From: Patagioenas fasciata
Taxonomy: Eukaryota > Chordata > Aves > Columbiformes > Columbidae
DNA: 64,000 nucleotides
Reading direction: 5' to 3'
Assembly: GCF_037038585.1 (NCBI RefSeq)
Contig: NC_092522.1
Location: 125,780,661 to 125,844,660, forward strand
Shown: positions 48,501 to 57,240 of the stretch, piece after piece
How the letters are laid out: every line of letters starts with the position of its first letter
Numbering within the stretch: position 1 is the first letter of the stretch
Program-made: the position numbers and the translations under genes
Notes under the pieces: generated by a model
Database searches by the model: none
The model's input: the letters and a program-made list of their open reading frames with translations, nothing else
Told to the model about the DNA's origin: nothing

Positions 48501-51500
48501 AGGGTGATATCGGGACTTCAGTTTCCAGGTGTGAGGAATGGGAAACTGTCCTGTTCGTGGGAAGGTACAAAAGAGGGGCGGGGGGCAGGCAGCACAGGAG
48601 GAGCCTCAGCCACGAGTCGAACGCAAACTTGAACCCAGGGCCTTTCAGTTGTTTTAAAACTCCGCAGCAGCGCGGAAGCCGAGCGACCGATGTCCCTCGT
48701 ACCGTCGAGTCTGAGGAGCGGCCGTGTTCGCTGACCTCGTGTTCTTCGATCTGTGTCACACGGGCCTGTGCGGTGCTTTCAGGTGCGCGGTTGCTGCGGT
48801 TTGCCAGGGCTGTCTGGCGCCTTAGGAAGCTGTTCTCATCCTGGAGGAAGCTCGGGATCAAGGATGTTGGCAGGAGGCACGGTGGAGCCATCCTCTGAGG
48901 CTCCAGCTGCACTCGTGAGGCTTCTCGCTCAAACGTGTGGCGGGTGTTGCTGCACCACGCACAGGGTTGTTGCAGACATTGTGAATGAAGTCACTAAGCG
49001 CTTTGGTGTTACAGGGAGTTAATATTGCCGAGGATCTTCTCTCGAGAGCTCCCACTTAGCAAGCTGCTGTTCCCAACTGCTGCCCTGTGCAGGAGGCTCT
49101 TCTACAGGATGCTTAACCCTTCATTTAGAAATAGCGGGGAAACCTAGAGAGGTGACGTCTTCATCCTTGCTGAACACTTCGTTATTTCAAGGCCCCCCGT
49201 TATTTCACGGTTGCCCGTTGTGCAGAGGTGGCCGTGCCGGCACGTGGGCTCGGGGCTGGCAGGAGCCAGCGGTTCGGTGCGTTGGGGCTGGCGGTGTGCA
49301 CGGGGAGTCTGGTGCTGTGCGAGGTGCCTGGTGCTGTGCGAGGGGCCTGGTGCTGTGCGAGGGTCCTGGTGCTGTTCGAGGTGCCTGGTGCTGTGTGAGG
49401 GTCCTGGTGCTGTGCGAGGTGCCTGGTGCTGCGGGAGCACTTCTGTGTGTGCGTGAAGCATTAATGTACGTGGTATCTCAATCTGCCCGTGCTGTCGCTG
49501 CCCGTCCTCCCCGTGACCCGCAGGGCAGAGCTGGGGTGATCTCCGGAGGAGCGTAGAATGGGTTCTCACTGGGAGCGCGGATCTCTCCCCTCGCTAGTTC
49601 TGTTAGTGACTCTACTGTAAAGCAGTATTAAGGCTGTTGAAGTGAAAGTAAATTCAGATTAGACTCTCCAAGAAGCTTCTCATGGCAGGTCTCAGAGTAC
49701 TTGAGTTATCCACTTAAGTGATGCTTTGTGCTGCTGGAATTTCCTGCTCATCCGGGGGTTGTCCTTGGCACGTTCTTTCCTCACCGCCATGGAGATTGGC
49801 AGCGCTTTGCTAACCGAGCAGCCAGGATCTTTGCTCATCCAGCCTTCCCCGGGGAGCAGCGCCGCTCGCCGTGGCCCGGCAGAGGTGGTTCCCTGCGCTG
49901 CCCTTTGCGCGCGGTCCTGCTCTGGTGGCGGCAGCACGGTGGTGGGGAGCAGCGCGGTGCTGGAGAGCCCTCATGTCCTTTACCAGTTAACTCGGTAACT
50001 CCTGAAAAAGTTACAGCAAAAGGAGTTCTTTACTAACTCCTTGGTTATTTGGCTTTGCGGTGGTTGAAAGCATAGCTGCACTTTTTAAGGACACTTCCCT
50101 GCCTACAGTAGAACCGTGCACGGGACCCTTTGAGCACCAGGGAAGCGGCGGCACCAGCCGGAGCCCCCGTGGCGCACGGGCCGGGCGGTTGGTGCTGCGG
50201 CCCTGGGGTGCGCCTGGTCCCGCCGTGTTGTGCAGCAGACGTTCGTGTCTGTGGACGTGCTCGTCTGGCACACGTGAAACCTGGCGCCTCGGAGCTGGTG
50301 GTTCCCACGCCACTGAACGCAAACTAGCGGAGATCTGGCAGACCGGTGTCGCTAAGTGGAAGAACCGGGGCTGCAGAGCAGCACTTGGTCTTTTTTCAGA
50401 AAGGAAGACTTCACGCTTAGACTACAGAAATAAAAAGGAAGGGGAAGCACAACTGGCGTTGGGGTGGTGATGGAGCCTGTCAAACCCGTAGCAGGTGTCT
50501 CGCTCCACTTCCAGGGTACATGAGCAATTCGGCCCAAAGTCGCTGTCTGAAGGAGGATTTGTAGCCGCCTATGGAGGCGCAGGGCAGCTGGGCCTGCGAG
50601 CGTTCGTGTGGGGCTGTGCCGGTCCGGAGGTGCAGCGGTGAGGCAGATACTGCGGGTGGGCTCGTGTGAACCTGCGTCCTGTCTCGTTTCAGCACGCCAA
50701 CGAAGACGTGGAGAGGATGCTGTTAGGAAACAAGTGTGACATGGAAGATAAGAGAGTTGTCCCTAGAGCAAAAGGCGAGCAGGTAAGTGGTGGACAAAAA
50801 CTTGCTTATCAAAGTAAGCTAGCATTTTTCAGGCATCCCTTAAGTTACTTATCACCTGGGGGCCTTGTACGATACCTGTCTTATGTTCAGGCATTGACAC
50901 TGAAGTGTTTCATACACTTTACTTGCTGTTTCTGAATCAGTAAGTTCTGAGTGTTGTGTTGTGGCACTCTGCCCAGCCCGTACTCGTGATGCCCGCTCCG
51001 GCTGGGGCATATTGCATGTGTAAAAGCTGCTAATCCCCACGGTACAGCAGCACCTCTGGATAAATCCATGGCGATGCTAACAACCTCTTTCTTTTCTGGT
51101 CTAGATTGCTAGGGAGCATGGTATTAGGTTCTTCGAAACTAGTGCAAAAGCAAATATAAACATTGAGAAGGCATTCCTCACATTAGCAGAAGACATTCTT
51201 CGAAAGGTAGGTGCATCCGCGCTTCGTTTGGAAAAAAGAGCCAAAACTTTCAGCTCCTGTTGCTTTTGATGTTGGCCCGAATTGCCGCAGCTCTTGCGTT
51301 TGCCGTGCCGAGGCACACGGCCCCCGAAGGAGCGGTGTGGTGCGTCTGGAGCTCCTGCAGCTTGTTTGGTGTTCCCGTGCTGTGGTGCTGTGCGGAGAGC
51401 GTGGCGCTCACCAGCGAGCCCGGCAGCGGGGACAGCTCCTTGGTCGGCCCTTGGCTCCCGGTTGTGTCACGCGTGCGCTTGGAGTTGAACCGTTTCACTT

Positions 51501-52759
51501 GGTGTGCGGGAACCGTCCTGTCCTGCGCCACCCCAGCGATTCGACGGGCGGTCTGCGCCGCGAAGGGCTCAGCCCTGCTGGGCAGGACAGACGGACGAGA
51601 TCTCCCACTCCCACCTCGTTTCAAGGATTAACCCTCGTGGGCTCCATTTGAGGTTTTATCCCAAGGTTGTGTTGCACCTGGGGAAAGAGCAGGGACCACT
51701 GGTTCCTCCGGCGGCTGCTGCTCCTCCTGAAATGCAACGTCCCACGAGGATCCCGTCTGTGCTGCAGCCTGCGCCCAAATCCGTGTGCGCAGAGCTATGG
51801 GTGTGCAGAGCTATGGGTGTGCAGAGCTATGGGTGTACAGAGCTACGGGTGTGCAGAGCCATGTGTGTGCAGAGCTATGGGTGTGCAGAGCCGCGGGTGT
51901 GCAGAGCTACGGGTGTGCAGAGCCACGGGTGTGCAGAGCTATGGGTGTGCAGAGCTATGGGTGCGCAGAGCCGTAGGTGTGCAGAGCTATGGGTGTGCAG
52001 AGCTATGGGTGTGCAGAGCCGCGGGTGTGCAGAGCCGTGTGTGTGCAGAGCTATGGGTGTGCAGAGCTATGGGTGTGCAGAGCTATGGGTGTGCAGAGCC
52101 GCGGGTGTGCAGAGCTGGACTCAGTGAATGTTCAGGTTTGTTTCTGAACATCCGACGGTAAATGTCAGTGTCCAGCCAGACCCTGTGCGGCGGACGAGCC
52201 GTTGGTCCTGCCGGGAAGCCGGTGTCCTGCGGGAGGGCAGGGTGCTTTCGGACAGCCCCTCTTCTCCGTGAGCTGCGCCAGGTTTCGTTAGGCCGTCCGT
52301 TCACACACTGAACCCCAGCTGCTGTCAGTCGCGCGCTGTGATTTCCTTCCCCGCCAACATCCCGGTGTCAGCTCCAAGAGCAGAATCCAGAAGTAGTTTT
52401 GGTTTCCTTGGGGTGGTCGGAGTTCAGAGGGTTTGGGTTTTCTTTTCCAGCGTTCCAGTTGTTGTTTATTCAAGACCAAACAAACCCCACTGTTAAACTG
52501 ACTCTGCACCGTGGTGCTGGCGAGGGGAGGCGGGTTCCCCGCGGTTGCGTGCAGCGCTCTGTCCGCAGGTTATTCGCAGTGTCCTGGGTGCCGTCAGCCT
52601 TTTGGGAGCCGCTCTCTTCAGCTCTGGGCGCGTCCCTCCCGACCGTGTCTAACTCCCTGTGTTGTGTCGTTGCAGACCCCTGTAAAAGAGCCCAACAGTG
52701 AAAATGTAGATATCAGCAGCGGCGGAGGGGTGACGGGCTGGAAGAGCAAGTGCTGCTGA
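12468..52759 (+). CDS. RAB10: RAB10, Ras-related small GTPase (complete, six coding exons)
   Basis: Joining 12468-12594, 38398-38458, 47239-47377, 50693-50782, 51105-51206 and 52676-52759 gives 200 codons plus TGA, the exact length of vertebrate RAB10. All junctions are GT-AG and keep frame. Seen motifs: P-loop GDSGVGKT (16-23), effector TIGIDF (41-46), WDTAGQE (63-69), Thr73, NKCD (122-125), ETSAK (150-154) and a C-terminal Cys-Cys (199-200) for double geranylgeranylation. Known for the family: RAB10 cycles GDP/GTP on exocytic, ER and endosomal membranes, supports GLUT4 and basolateral transport, and is phosphorylated by LRRK2 at Thr73. Compared with the human protein as I remember it, differences are Ala94, Glu127, Arg134 and Ala135, all outside the catalytic motifs. 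The start has G at +4 and no in-frame upstream ATG is needed. RAB8 and RAB13 are the closest alternatives, but the N-terminus and the tail fit RAB10. Confidence 0.98.
15632..16010. repeat. 76-bp minisatellite (5 copies)
   Basis: CATGCGGTGTGAG starts at 15632, 15705, 15781, 15857 and 15933. The later steps are exactly 76 bp. Confidence 0.95.
16650..17610. repeat. 97-bp minisatellite (about 10 copies)
   Basis: Exact 97-bp period, for example GTGAGGCTGCAG at 16693, 16790 and 16887. Each unit has TTTCTTTAACAGAGCTG, CAGCAGCGGGTGCATGGGG and GCGGTGCCCGTC. The last unit (17,570-17,615) is decayed. Confidence 0.97.
18070..19215. repeat. 37-39-bp minisatellite (about 30 copies)
   Basis: Units contain GAGGAACGGGACGGAGC and GGAGGTTGGAGACGC. 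Starts at 18075, 18112 and 18149 give 37 bp, and an added GA or an ACAC insertion gives longer units. All six frames stay open for long spans. Confidence 0.96.
19745..19870. repeat. Array of about 29-30 bp (GGTGCTGTGCGCGGG, 4 copies)
   Basis: GGTGCTGTGCGCGGGGTTTG followed by CCGGGGCGGGC, four copies with decay at the right. Confidence 0.85.
21140..21320 (+). mobile_element. CR1 LINE 3' fragment
   Basis: GCTCTGAGCAACCTGAGCTG, then GATGTCCCTGTCATGGCAGG and GAAGGTCCCTTCCCACCC, the typical CR1 3' region in sense orientation with a lost terminal octamer. Confidence 0.8.
22617..23110 (-). mobile_element. CR1 LINE fragment, 3' end at left
   Basis: Left end GAATCACAGGCCCAGCC is the reverse complement of a CR1 terminus. 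It runs through TTTGAATGTCTCAGAGAAGG and TGATCATTGATCACATCC (with a one-base difference inside). It is nearly identical, inverted, to 35,035-35,505. Confidence 0.9.
26168..26600. repeat. 43-bp minisatellite (10 copies)
   Basis: CAAATCAGAGC recurs at 26171, 26214, 26257 and on in exact 43-bp steps to 26558. Units also contain GGGAGATCAAAACCGTGCC. Confidence 0.97.
27050..27515 (-). mobile_element. CR1 LINE fragment, 3' end at left
   Basis: CACAGAGTCCCAGATTG, then GAAGGGCCCTGGAAAGC and GGTTTGAATGTCTGCAGAG. It is a close direct copy of 44,465-44,915. Confidence 0.9.
27516..28265. other. AT-moderate unique sequence in intron 1 with one medium minus-strand ORF
   Basis: A 137-codon minus-strand ORF (27578-27991) has ordinary amino-acid composition, unlike the array ORFs, but no recognisable domain. 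It could be chance or a conserved non-coding element. No gene is called. Confidence 0.3.
28270..28650. repeat. 30-42-bp minisatellite with GAGATGCATCTC palindromes (10 copies)
   Basis: The perfect 12-bp palindrome occurs at 28295, 28325, 28367, 28403, 28480, 28552, 28588 and 28624. Imperfect copies lie at 28445 and 28517. Units are joined by GGGGCTGTGTTGCAGTTGC. Confidence 0.95.
29383..29510 (-). mobile_element. Short CR1 LINE 3' fragment
   Basis: CATCATAGAGTCATTTTGGC, then GGAAGAGACCCTCAGGATC and AATCCAACCATTACCC, the reverse complement of a CR1 3' end. Confidence 0.85.
29975..31055. repeat. 49-bp minisatellite (about 22 copies)
   Basis: Units contain TGGAGATGGAGCTCGTGG and GCTGTGGGTGCTGAGGGA, 49 bp apart, with an insertion near 30,590. 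The first and last units are diverged. Confidence 0.96.
32795..32912. repeat. 30-bp tandem, about 3 to 4 copies (AGCGCCTGGAGACCCGGGG)
   Basis: AGCGCCTGGAGACCCGGGG and CCGGGAGACCC alternate, with one GGACACC variant. Confidence 0.85.
34640..35505 (+). mobile_element. CR1 LINE fragment (about 865 bp), the longest in the window
   Basis: Contains GGTGTGGGGTCCTGCACCTG, AGTGCTGGGCTCCCCAGGGC and ACTGGGAGAGCTGGGGCTGC, and ends near GGGCTGGGCCTGTGTGG. These are hallmark CR1 3' segments. The right half is the inverted partner of 22,617-23,110. Confidence 0.9.
37175..37600. repeat. Minisatellite of about 21-33 bp (GGCTCCTGGTGTCCCTGC)
   Basis: GGGGCTCCTGGTGTCCCTGC recurs about 18 times, some copies separated by CGAGGGCCACTCC, with a CTCCTCGTGTC subfamily at the right. 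Confidence 0.95.
38040..38290 (+). mobile_element. CR1 LINE 3' end just upstream of RAB10 exon 2
   Basis: Contains AGGCTGAACCAGATGATCC and TTGTGGTCCCTTCTGACC, ending near ATTCCACTATTCC, a degraded CR1 terminus. It ends about 110 bp before exon 2. Confidence 0.85.
38398..38458 (+). CDS. RAB10: RAB10 coding exon 2 (residues 43-63)
   Basis: A 61-bp exon preceded by a pyrimidine tract ending TTATTTCAG and followed by GTGAGT at 38459. It encodes [21 protein letters not shown], the switch I to beta-3 segment. Its length is not a multiple of three, so skipping or deleting it would shift the frame. CR1 elements lie on both sides. Confidence 0.97.
39345..39550. repeat. 30-bp minisatellite (about 7 copies)
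   Basis: GCTCCTGGGCTCACCAGCC followed by TTAACGCTCGT, near-perfect, with the last copy diverged (CTGAGC, AGGCTTAG). Confidence 0.97.
40485..40885 (+). mobile_element. CR1 LINE internal fragment
   Basis: GGTGACACCAGGCTGGGAGC, CTGGACAGGAACAACCCC and CTCCGCCCTGGGGAGGCCAC match CR1 body segments that are also present in 34,640-35,505. Confidence 0.82.
43315..44076. repeat. 31-bp minisatellite, 24 units, each with a CCAAT-box position
   Basis: CCAAT (or CCAGT) starts at 43342 and then every 31 bp without exception to 44055, 24 positions in all. Twenty-two read GACCAATGGG and two read GACCAGTGGG (43466 and 43776, ten units apart). Each unit also has TTTGCACAAC or TTTGCACGAC and CTGCTGCCCC. Because 31 is not a multiple of three, both strands stay open as 31-residue repeats. 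Confidence 0.98.
44465..44915 (-). mobile_element. CR1 LINE fragment, 3' end at left
   Basis: Nearly identical and parallel to 27,050-27,515 over about 440 bp (GAGCAGGAACACCCAGCTG, GGTTTGAATGTCTGCAGAG). The left end has TCACAGCATCCCAGAGTG. Confidence 0.9.
45710..45795. repeat. TGTCCCGGTGTCCCCG microsatellite-like run
   Basis: TGTCCCGGTGTC blocks repeat about seven times with small changes. Confidence 0.85.
46225..46385. repeat. Array of about 15 bp (GAGCGATGTGGGTCG)
   Basis: GGAGCGATGTGGGT recurs about ten times with small insertions. Confidence 0.9.
47239..47377 (+). CDS. RAB10: RAB10 coding exon 3 (residues 63-109)
   Basis: A 139-bp exon with acceptor CTGCGCAG and donor GTGAGT at 47378, ending in phase 0 after NIDE. 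It holds DTAGQE with catalytic Gln68, the LRRK2 target Thr73 and the YDIT strand. Reading past the donor meets a TGA at 47420-47422, so intron retention or use of a later donor would truncate the protein. Confidence 0.97.
47424..47725. repeat. 21-bp minisatellite next to the exon 3 donor (about 14 copies)
   Basis: Units read GGGCACGCGGTGAGCCCCGC or GGTGACTCCCGCA variants. Each carries GGTGA, and two carry GGTGAGTCCC. The array begins about 46 bp after the RAB10 exon 3 splice donor. Confidence 0.96.
49295..49435. repeat. Array of about 18-21 bp (GGTGCTGTGCGAGG)
   Basis: CCTGGTGCTGTGCGAGG variants repeat about seven times. Confidence 0.9.
50693..50782 (+). CDS. RAB10: RAB10 coding exon 4 (residues 110-139)
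   Basis: A 90-bp phase 0 exon with acceptor CTCGTTTCAG and donor GTAAGT. It encodes [19 protein letters not shown] and on to KGEQ, including the NKCD guanine-specificity motif. Skipping it would keep frame but remove that motif. Confidence 0.97.
50783..51104 (+). other. RAB10: RAB10 intron 4 (322 bp)
   Basis: A short, array-free, AT-moderate intron with a pyrimidine tract before the acceptor. Nothing else is seen. Confidence 0.9.
51105..51206 (+). CDS. RAB10: RAB10 coding exon 5 (residues 140-173)
   Basis: A 102-bp phase 0 exon with acceptor TTCTGGTCTAG and donor GTAGGT. It encodes [18 protein letters not shown] and on to DILRK, including the ETSAK (G5) loop that contacts the guanine base. 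Confidence 0.97.
51207..52675 (+). other. RAB10: RAB10 intron 5 (1.5 kb)
   Basis: Unique sequence apart from the 16-bp array at 51,778-52,115. Confidence 0.9.
51778..52115. repeat. 16-bp minisatellite (about 21 copies)
   Basis: GTGTGCAGAGCTATGG and variants (CCGCGG, CCACGG, CTACGG) in 16-bp steps. Confidence 0.96.
52676..52759 (+). CDS. RAB10: RAB10 coding exon 6 (residues 174-200 and stop)
   Basis: The terminal coding exon follows the acceptor TCGTTGCAG. It encodes [17 protein letters not shown] and on to WKSKCC, the hypervariable tail ending in the prenylated Cys-Cys, then TGA at 52757-52759. This tail is the best discriminator from RAB8A, RAB8B and RAB13. Confidence 0.97.
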   Translation, partial: TPVKEPNSENVDISSGGGVTGWKSKCC

Positions 52760-53075
52760 GCGCCTCCGCGTCACCAATCGCCATCCACCGCCCCTTTCTT
52801 CTCGCTGCAAAACAAACCACTCTGCCCGTTTTTAACCTTAAACCGATGTTCTGTTCCTCATCTTAACAAGCTCCTGCCTCCCTCTGTTCTTCCGTTTAGG
52901 ACAGCTTGCGTACTATAATTTTCTCAACAACATGTATAGGAAAATCATCTCTGCGACTTCATTTTTTAATGTACCTGCTCAACTTACCACTACGGTTTGG
53001 TTGTATTATAGTCCCGTTCCTCCTGACATTAAAACATAGCAATCATATGCAACTCTATTCTGCAAATTGTATAAG

Positions 53076-53081
53076 AATAAA
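53076..53081 (+). terminator. RAB10: Proximal RAB10 poly(A) signal AATAAA
   Basis: A canonical hexamer 317 bp after the stop codon with T-rich sequence downstream. It would give a short-UTR isoform lacking the minisatellite. Confidence 0.5.
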
Positions 53082-54018
53082 AGTTAGAATTAACAATTTC
53101 TTTTGTACAACAGTGGAATTTCTGTCCCGGATCATGCGCTTGAGTCACCGTGTTCTCTAGATGCATCAGCAGAAGAGCCAGGAAAACACTCATTTCGCCT
53201 CGAGCCTGTGAATGGGGTTTCTTTTGTCCTGTGCCTTATGTGGAAAGGAACTTTTGGTTTCGTTTTGTTTTCCTTCTGGTGGAAGCATGTGCAGGAGACA
53301 TAACCATCCACACGTGCCCGTTTGAGTCCCGACTGTGATCGCTTTCCGTACCCACTGGTGTCGTGCATCGAGGACAAAGGGTGGTGCAAAAACTCGCCAT
53401 TTAATCTGCTGTGTCTCCTCGTTGGTGATCTTGCCATTCAGAGCCGTTCTGCTGCCGTTTCTTTCCTCACTCGCAGCTCTTTCCTTTTGCCTGCATGCTG
53501 CTTTTATTTGCATTTCTTCATGGTGTGATGTGTTAATTAAAAGGATGGCAACGCGGTATGTTTGCCAAAAATTTAATACAAAGCACTGATTTTAGCTTTC
53601 AAGGTAAAAATGTGGAAGATACCTACTAATTTCCCTCTAGCAATGTCAGTCACTAGTATATCTCCTCTCCTCCTGCATAGCCGTGGGGTTTATGATATGG
53701 AAGAGTTCTTGCATGCACTAGTTTTCTATGGAGGGTGATGTGGTCGTCTACTTTATGTGTATGAGTATAACATGTGGTTCCCCAACTGACAGCAGTTCAC
53801 GTGGACCTTTCGGTTCTCTCCCCGTCAGCCGCTGCGGCGCGTTCGGTGGCCAGGCCAGGGCTGAGCCAGAGCAGGGCTCGAGAGCAGGGACAGGAGGGAC
53901 GCGCGGGCAGCGGATTTACCGCCTCCCGGAAAACGGCCCCGTCTCCAGCGGTAGAGCCGAGGGGCTGGTACCCAGGGGTCTCGCTCCATGTGCAGGGCCG
54001 GTCGGGATAGCCAGGTGT

Positions 54019-54598
54019 CACTGAACCCCTGAACCCTCCGCTGAGAGCACAGGGAGCTGAACCCCTGAACCCTCCGCTGAGAGCACAGGGAGCTGAACCC
54101 CTGAAACCTCTGCTGAGAGCACAGGGAGCTGAACCCCTGAACCCTCCGCTGAGAGCACAGGGAGCTGAACCCCTGAACCCTCCGCTGAGAGCACAGGGAG
54201 CTGAACCCCTGAACCCTCCGCTGAGAGCACAGGGAGCTGAACCCCTGAACCCTCCCCTGAGAGCACAGGGAGCTGAACCCCTGAACCCTCCGCTGAGAGC
54301 ACAGGGAGCTGAACCCCTGAACCCTCCCCTGAGAGCACAGGGAGCTGAACCCCTGAACCCTCCGCTGAGATCACAGGGAGCTGAACCCCTGAACCCTCCG
54401 CTGAGAGCACAGGGAGCTGAACCCCTGAACCCTCCGCTGAGAGCACAGGGAGCTGAACCCCTGAACCCTCCGCTGAGAGCACAGGGAGCTGAGCCCCTGA
54501 ACCCTCCGCTGAGAGCACAGGGAGCTGAACCCCTGAACCCTCCGCTGAGAGCACAGGGAGCTGAACCCCTGAACCCTCCGCTGAGAGCACAGGGAGCC
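54019..54598. repeat. 36-bp minisatellite inside the RAB10 3' UTR (about 16 copies)
   Basis: Each unit contains GAACCCCTGAACCCTCC and GAGAGCACAGGGAGCT. Units differ at single positions (for example CTCCGCT versus CTCCCCT). Because 36 is a multiple of three, the minus strand stays open for 201 codons as a 12-residue repeat. That ORF is a by-product of the array. Confidence 0.95.
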
Positions 54599-55166
54599 GC
54601 TGCTCCTCCCGGGACAGAAACACACGGAACCAGACGCTCCTGCCCGCCCAGGCCTCGCCGTCTCCTTTAGAGCTTGGCTTTGGGACTGTCTCTGGTAAAT
54701 AATTAAAGTAGTAAATAACGCCGATTTAATTGTAATGAAACGGCGGTGTTTTAACATTGAGCGTGCGGTTCGGAGCAGCTCGGTGTGTCGTGGCCTCTCG
54801 AGGTGTCTCCGTTGTCCCGTCTGGCGTTTCTGTCCCCGCGCGTTTCCCCGGCGCAGGCGAGCGGCTCCGGGGCCACGGGGCCGTTGGTTCCCATCCTGGC
54901 CGCTCAGCCTTGTAAATACAGACCGGCTACTTTGTGGTTAAACCTGCACTTTTAACATGATCAAAAAGGGAAAAATGGAGGAACAGACAGCAAGGGGGTT
55001 TTGTATAATCCTCGTTTTAAACGTGAGCTTTTTGTTGGCCGCCGGGGGCTTGGCTGCCGTGGGTCCCTCGGGTCCGTGGTAGACGCTGTGTTCGTTGAAA
55101 CCAACAGGTAGAGAACAGGCCGCTCGCTGGTGCCGCTCGCTCCCACCTCCGCTTCCTATTCTCCTC

Positions 55167-55172
55167 AATAAA
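55167..55172 (+). terminator. RAB10: Intermediate RAB10 poly(A) signal AATAAA
   Basis: A canonical hexamer in TCCTCAATAAACTATTG, about 650 bp before the distal signal and after the 36-bp array. Confidence 0.4.
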
Positions 55173-55822
55173 CTATTGCTAGACAGCCTACTTGTGTTCG
55201 TATTAAAAACACGAATTTTAGCTGCCGGGCTCGGCCTTGTTTTTTGTTGTGGAGCGCAGGCCCAGCCGGGGAGGAGCGAGCAACCCGAGGCGATGCAGAT
55301 GCTAAAAGAAGAACAATAATAATAATAACGTAGGAGGAATTTGCATAACTATTGCTGCCGATCCCTGACCTCTGCTCGCTCAGCCCGGCTGCTCCTGCAC
55401 CTCGCGCGGGGTCGCCCGCTGCGCCGGAGCCCCCGCCGGCCTGGGGGGACGCGGGGCAGCTCTCCCCGGGGCGGCCGCGGCCCGGAGGGCTCAGCGCTGC
55501 GCCTTGGCACAGCACCAACAGCGCAGCTTGGTTAGGTTGGTCACCATAGGTAAATGCCGAGGTGGAACGTGTCCCTGGGGGCGCTCGCGCTCCGGGGGCG
55601 CCTGGGGGAACGCGGCGCTTCGCGCTCTCGGACTCGGACGGTGGAAAAACAGCATCACCTGAAGGTCTAGGAATAATTCCCATGCCTACAATTTTTTTAT
55701 TAATCTTTTAATATTTTTGCTACTCCACTCTGGCTTTTTATTTAAAACACATTCTTTTGTACCACTTACTGTATCAAATTGTATAAAAGATCACTGTCCC
55801 ATTCTTGGTCATACCAAGAGCA

Positions 55823-55828
55823 AATAAA
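55823..55828 (+). terminator. RAB10: Distal RAB10 poly(A) signal AATAAA
   Basis: A canonical hexamer in the run CAAATAAAAG at the end of the AT-rich UTR. Cleavage would be expected about 15-25 bp downstream. Confidence 0.75.
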
Positions 55829-55850
55829 AGCTTTTATAAACTTGCACTGG

Positions 55851-56350
55851 TTCCTTCCTGGGCCCGTGACGCCCCCTGCGCCGCGGGAGGCGGGACAGGG
55901 CCGGCTGTGCGCCGGGGCCGAGCCGCTCCCGGAGCCCGGGGCTGAACCGGAGCGCAGCGCCCGTCCGCACCGCCCGTCCCCGCCGCCCGTCCGCACCGCC
56001 CGCCCGCACCGCCCGTCCCCACCGCCCGCCCGCACCGCCCATCCCCGCCGCCCGGCGGGCGCTCGCCGGGCAGAGCCGGCGCTCCTCTGTGGAACAGCGT
56101 TGGCGGTGATTTCTCCAGGGCAGGACGGTGCCGCATCCGCCCGGCCCCCCCGCGGAGCCCCGGGAACCCGGCTCTGCGCAGGACCGCGCTTTGGGAAGTG
56201 ACCGGTCCCGCCCGTCCGGTGCGGGTGGGAGCTGGGGGTCCAGCGTCCCCACCGAGCAGGGCCCATCTGCACCAGTCCCTCCAGACCGCGGGAGCGGGGG
56301 CTCCGGGGGTCCCGCAGGCTTTGGACACTTGGGAATGTCACCTCCGCAGC
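55851..56350. other. Intergenic CpG-rich segment after RAB10, with a 10-bp array
   Basis: CCGCCCGTCC and CCGCACCGCC alternate at about 55,965-56,055. No exon is recognised. Confidence 0.6.
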
Positions 56351-56361
56351 AGCTCAGCGGG

Positions 56362-56363
56362 GG

Positions 56364-56406
<43 letters not shown>
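56362..56406. repeat. (CCCTGT)n hexamer microsatellite
   Basis: Seven successive CCCTGT units ending in CCCTGTGCCC. Confidence 0.95.
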
Positions 56407-56407
<1 letters not shown>

Positions 56408-56839
56408 CCGTGACGTGCTCTGCTGCTCCGCTCCCGCTGCCATGGAGCCCGCACGGGGGTTTGTGCTGCCGGTGATGAAGCTGCCGCCGGGGCTGCGGGT
56501 GTCACGGCTGCGGGTCCCCCGGGCGGGGGGACGGGAGCGTGGGGAGCAGCTCAGCCACCCGAACCCTCCCCGTCCCCTCCCCGTCCCTGGGGACTCCACA
56601 GCGGTTTGGGGTGGGGAGGGACGGGTCTGTCCCTGGCTGGTCACCTCTGGCCGTGAGGAGCCGGGGCCCGTGCGCAGCCATCGGTCACCGGTGCGGTGGG
56701 TTTGGACAGCGGGGTTCAGGGGGCTCAGGGAGGGGGACCTGATGGGGACCTTCCCCACAGACACTGCTGGGCAGCTCTCAGCTCCCACTGCTCCGGTCGT
56801 GCCCATCAGAGTATTCTGAGTCTTGTTCTTCTCCTGCTT

Positions 56840-57240
56840 CTGTATCATCCCTGTTCCATCCCCATCCCTGCTCCATCTTCATGCCCGCTCCATCCCCCTC
56901 CATGCTCCATCCCCGTTCCTGCTCCATCCCCATCCCTGTTCTGACCCCATCCCTGCTCCATATTCATGCCTGCTCCATCCCCGTCCCTGCTCTATTTCTG
57001 TCCCTGCTCCATCCCCATCCCTGCTCCATCTCCGTCCCTGCTCCAGCCCCATCCGTGTTCTGACCCCATCCGTGCTCCATCCCTGTTTTGATCCCATCTC
57101 TGCTCCATCCCCATCCCTACTTCATCCCCATCCCTGCTCCATCCCCATCCCTACTTCATCCCCATCCCTGCTCCATCCCCATCCCTACTTCATCCCCATC
57201 CCTGCTCCATCCCCGTCCCTGCTCTGACCCCATCCCTGCT
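56840..57240. repeat. 18-bp array (CTGCTCCATCCCCATCCC)
   Basis: About 22 units with CCGTCC, TACTTC and TGTTCTGACC variants. Confidence 0.93.

Larger units (their letters stand above)
47378..50692 (+). other. RAB10: RAB10 intron 3 (3.3 kb)
   Basis: It begins with the 21-bp donor-like array (47,424-47,725) and has a second short array at 49,295-49,435. The remainder (47,730-49,290 and 49,440-50,690) shows no gene or recognisable element. Confidence 0.85.
52760..55850 (+). other. RAB10: RAB10 3' UTR
   Basis: AT-rich, non-coding sequence follows the stop codon, with candidate poly(A) signals at 53076-53081, 55167-55172 and 55823-55828. The last signal sits in a long AT-rich run (about 55,680-55,850) directly before GC-rich intergenic DNA, so I take it as the main 3' end. 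A roughly 3-kb UTR agrees with the long 3' UTR known for mammalian RAB10. A 36-bp minisatellite interrupts it at 54,020-54,600, and a CpG-rich patch occurs at 55,370-55,640. Confidence 0.75.

Noticed and set aside
50666-50935. Stand-alone small gene over RAB10 exon 4
   Set aside because: It is exon 4 with flanking intron read through. The GT and AG sites and the protein homology define the exon.
56840-57240. Coding exon from the open + frame rich in Pro/Ser/His
   Set aside because: The frame is the direct reading of an 18-bp CATCCC array and has no splice support.
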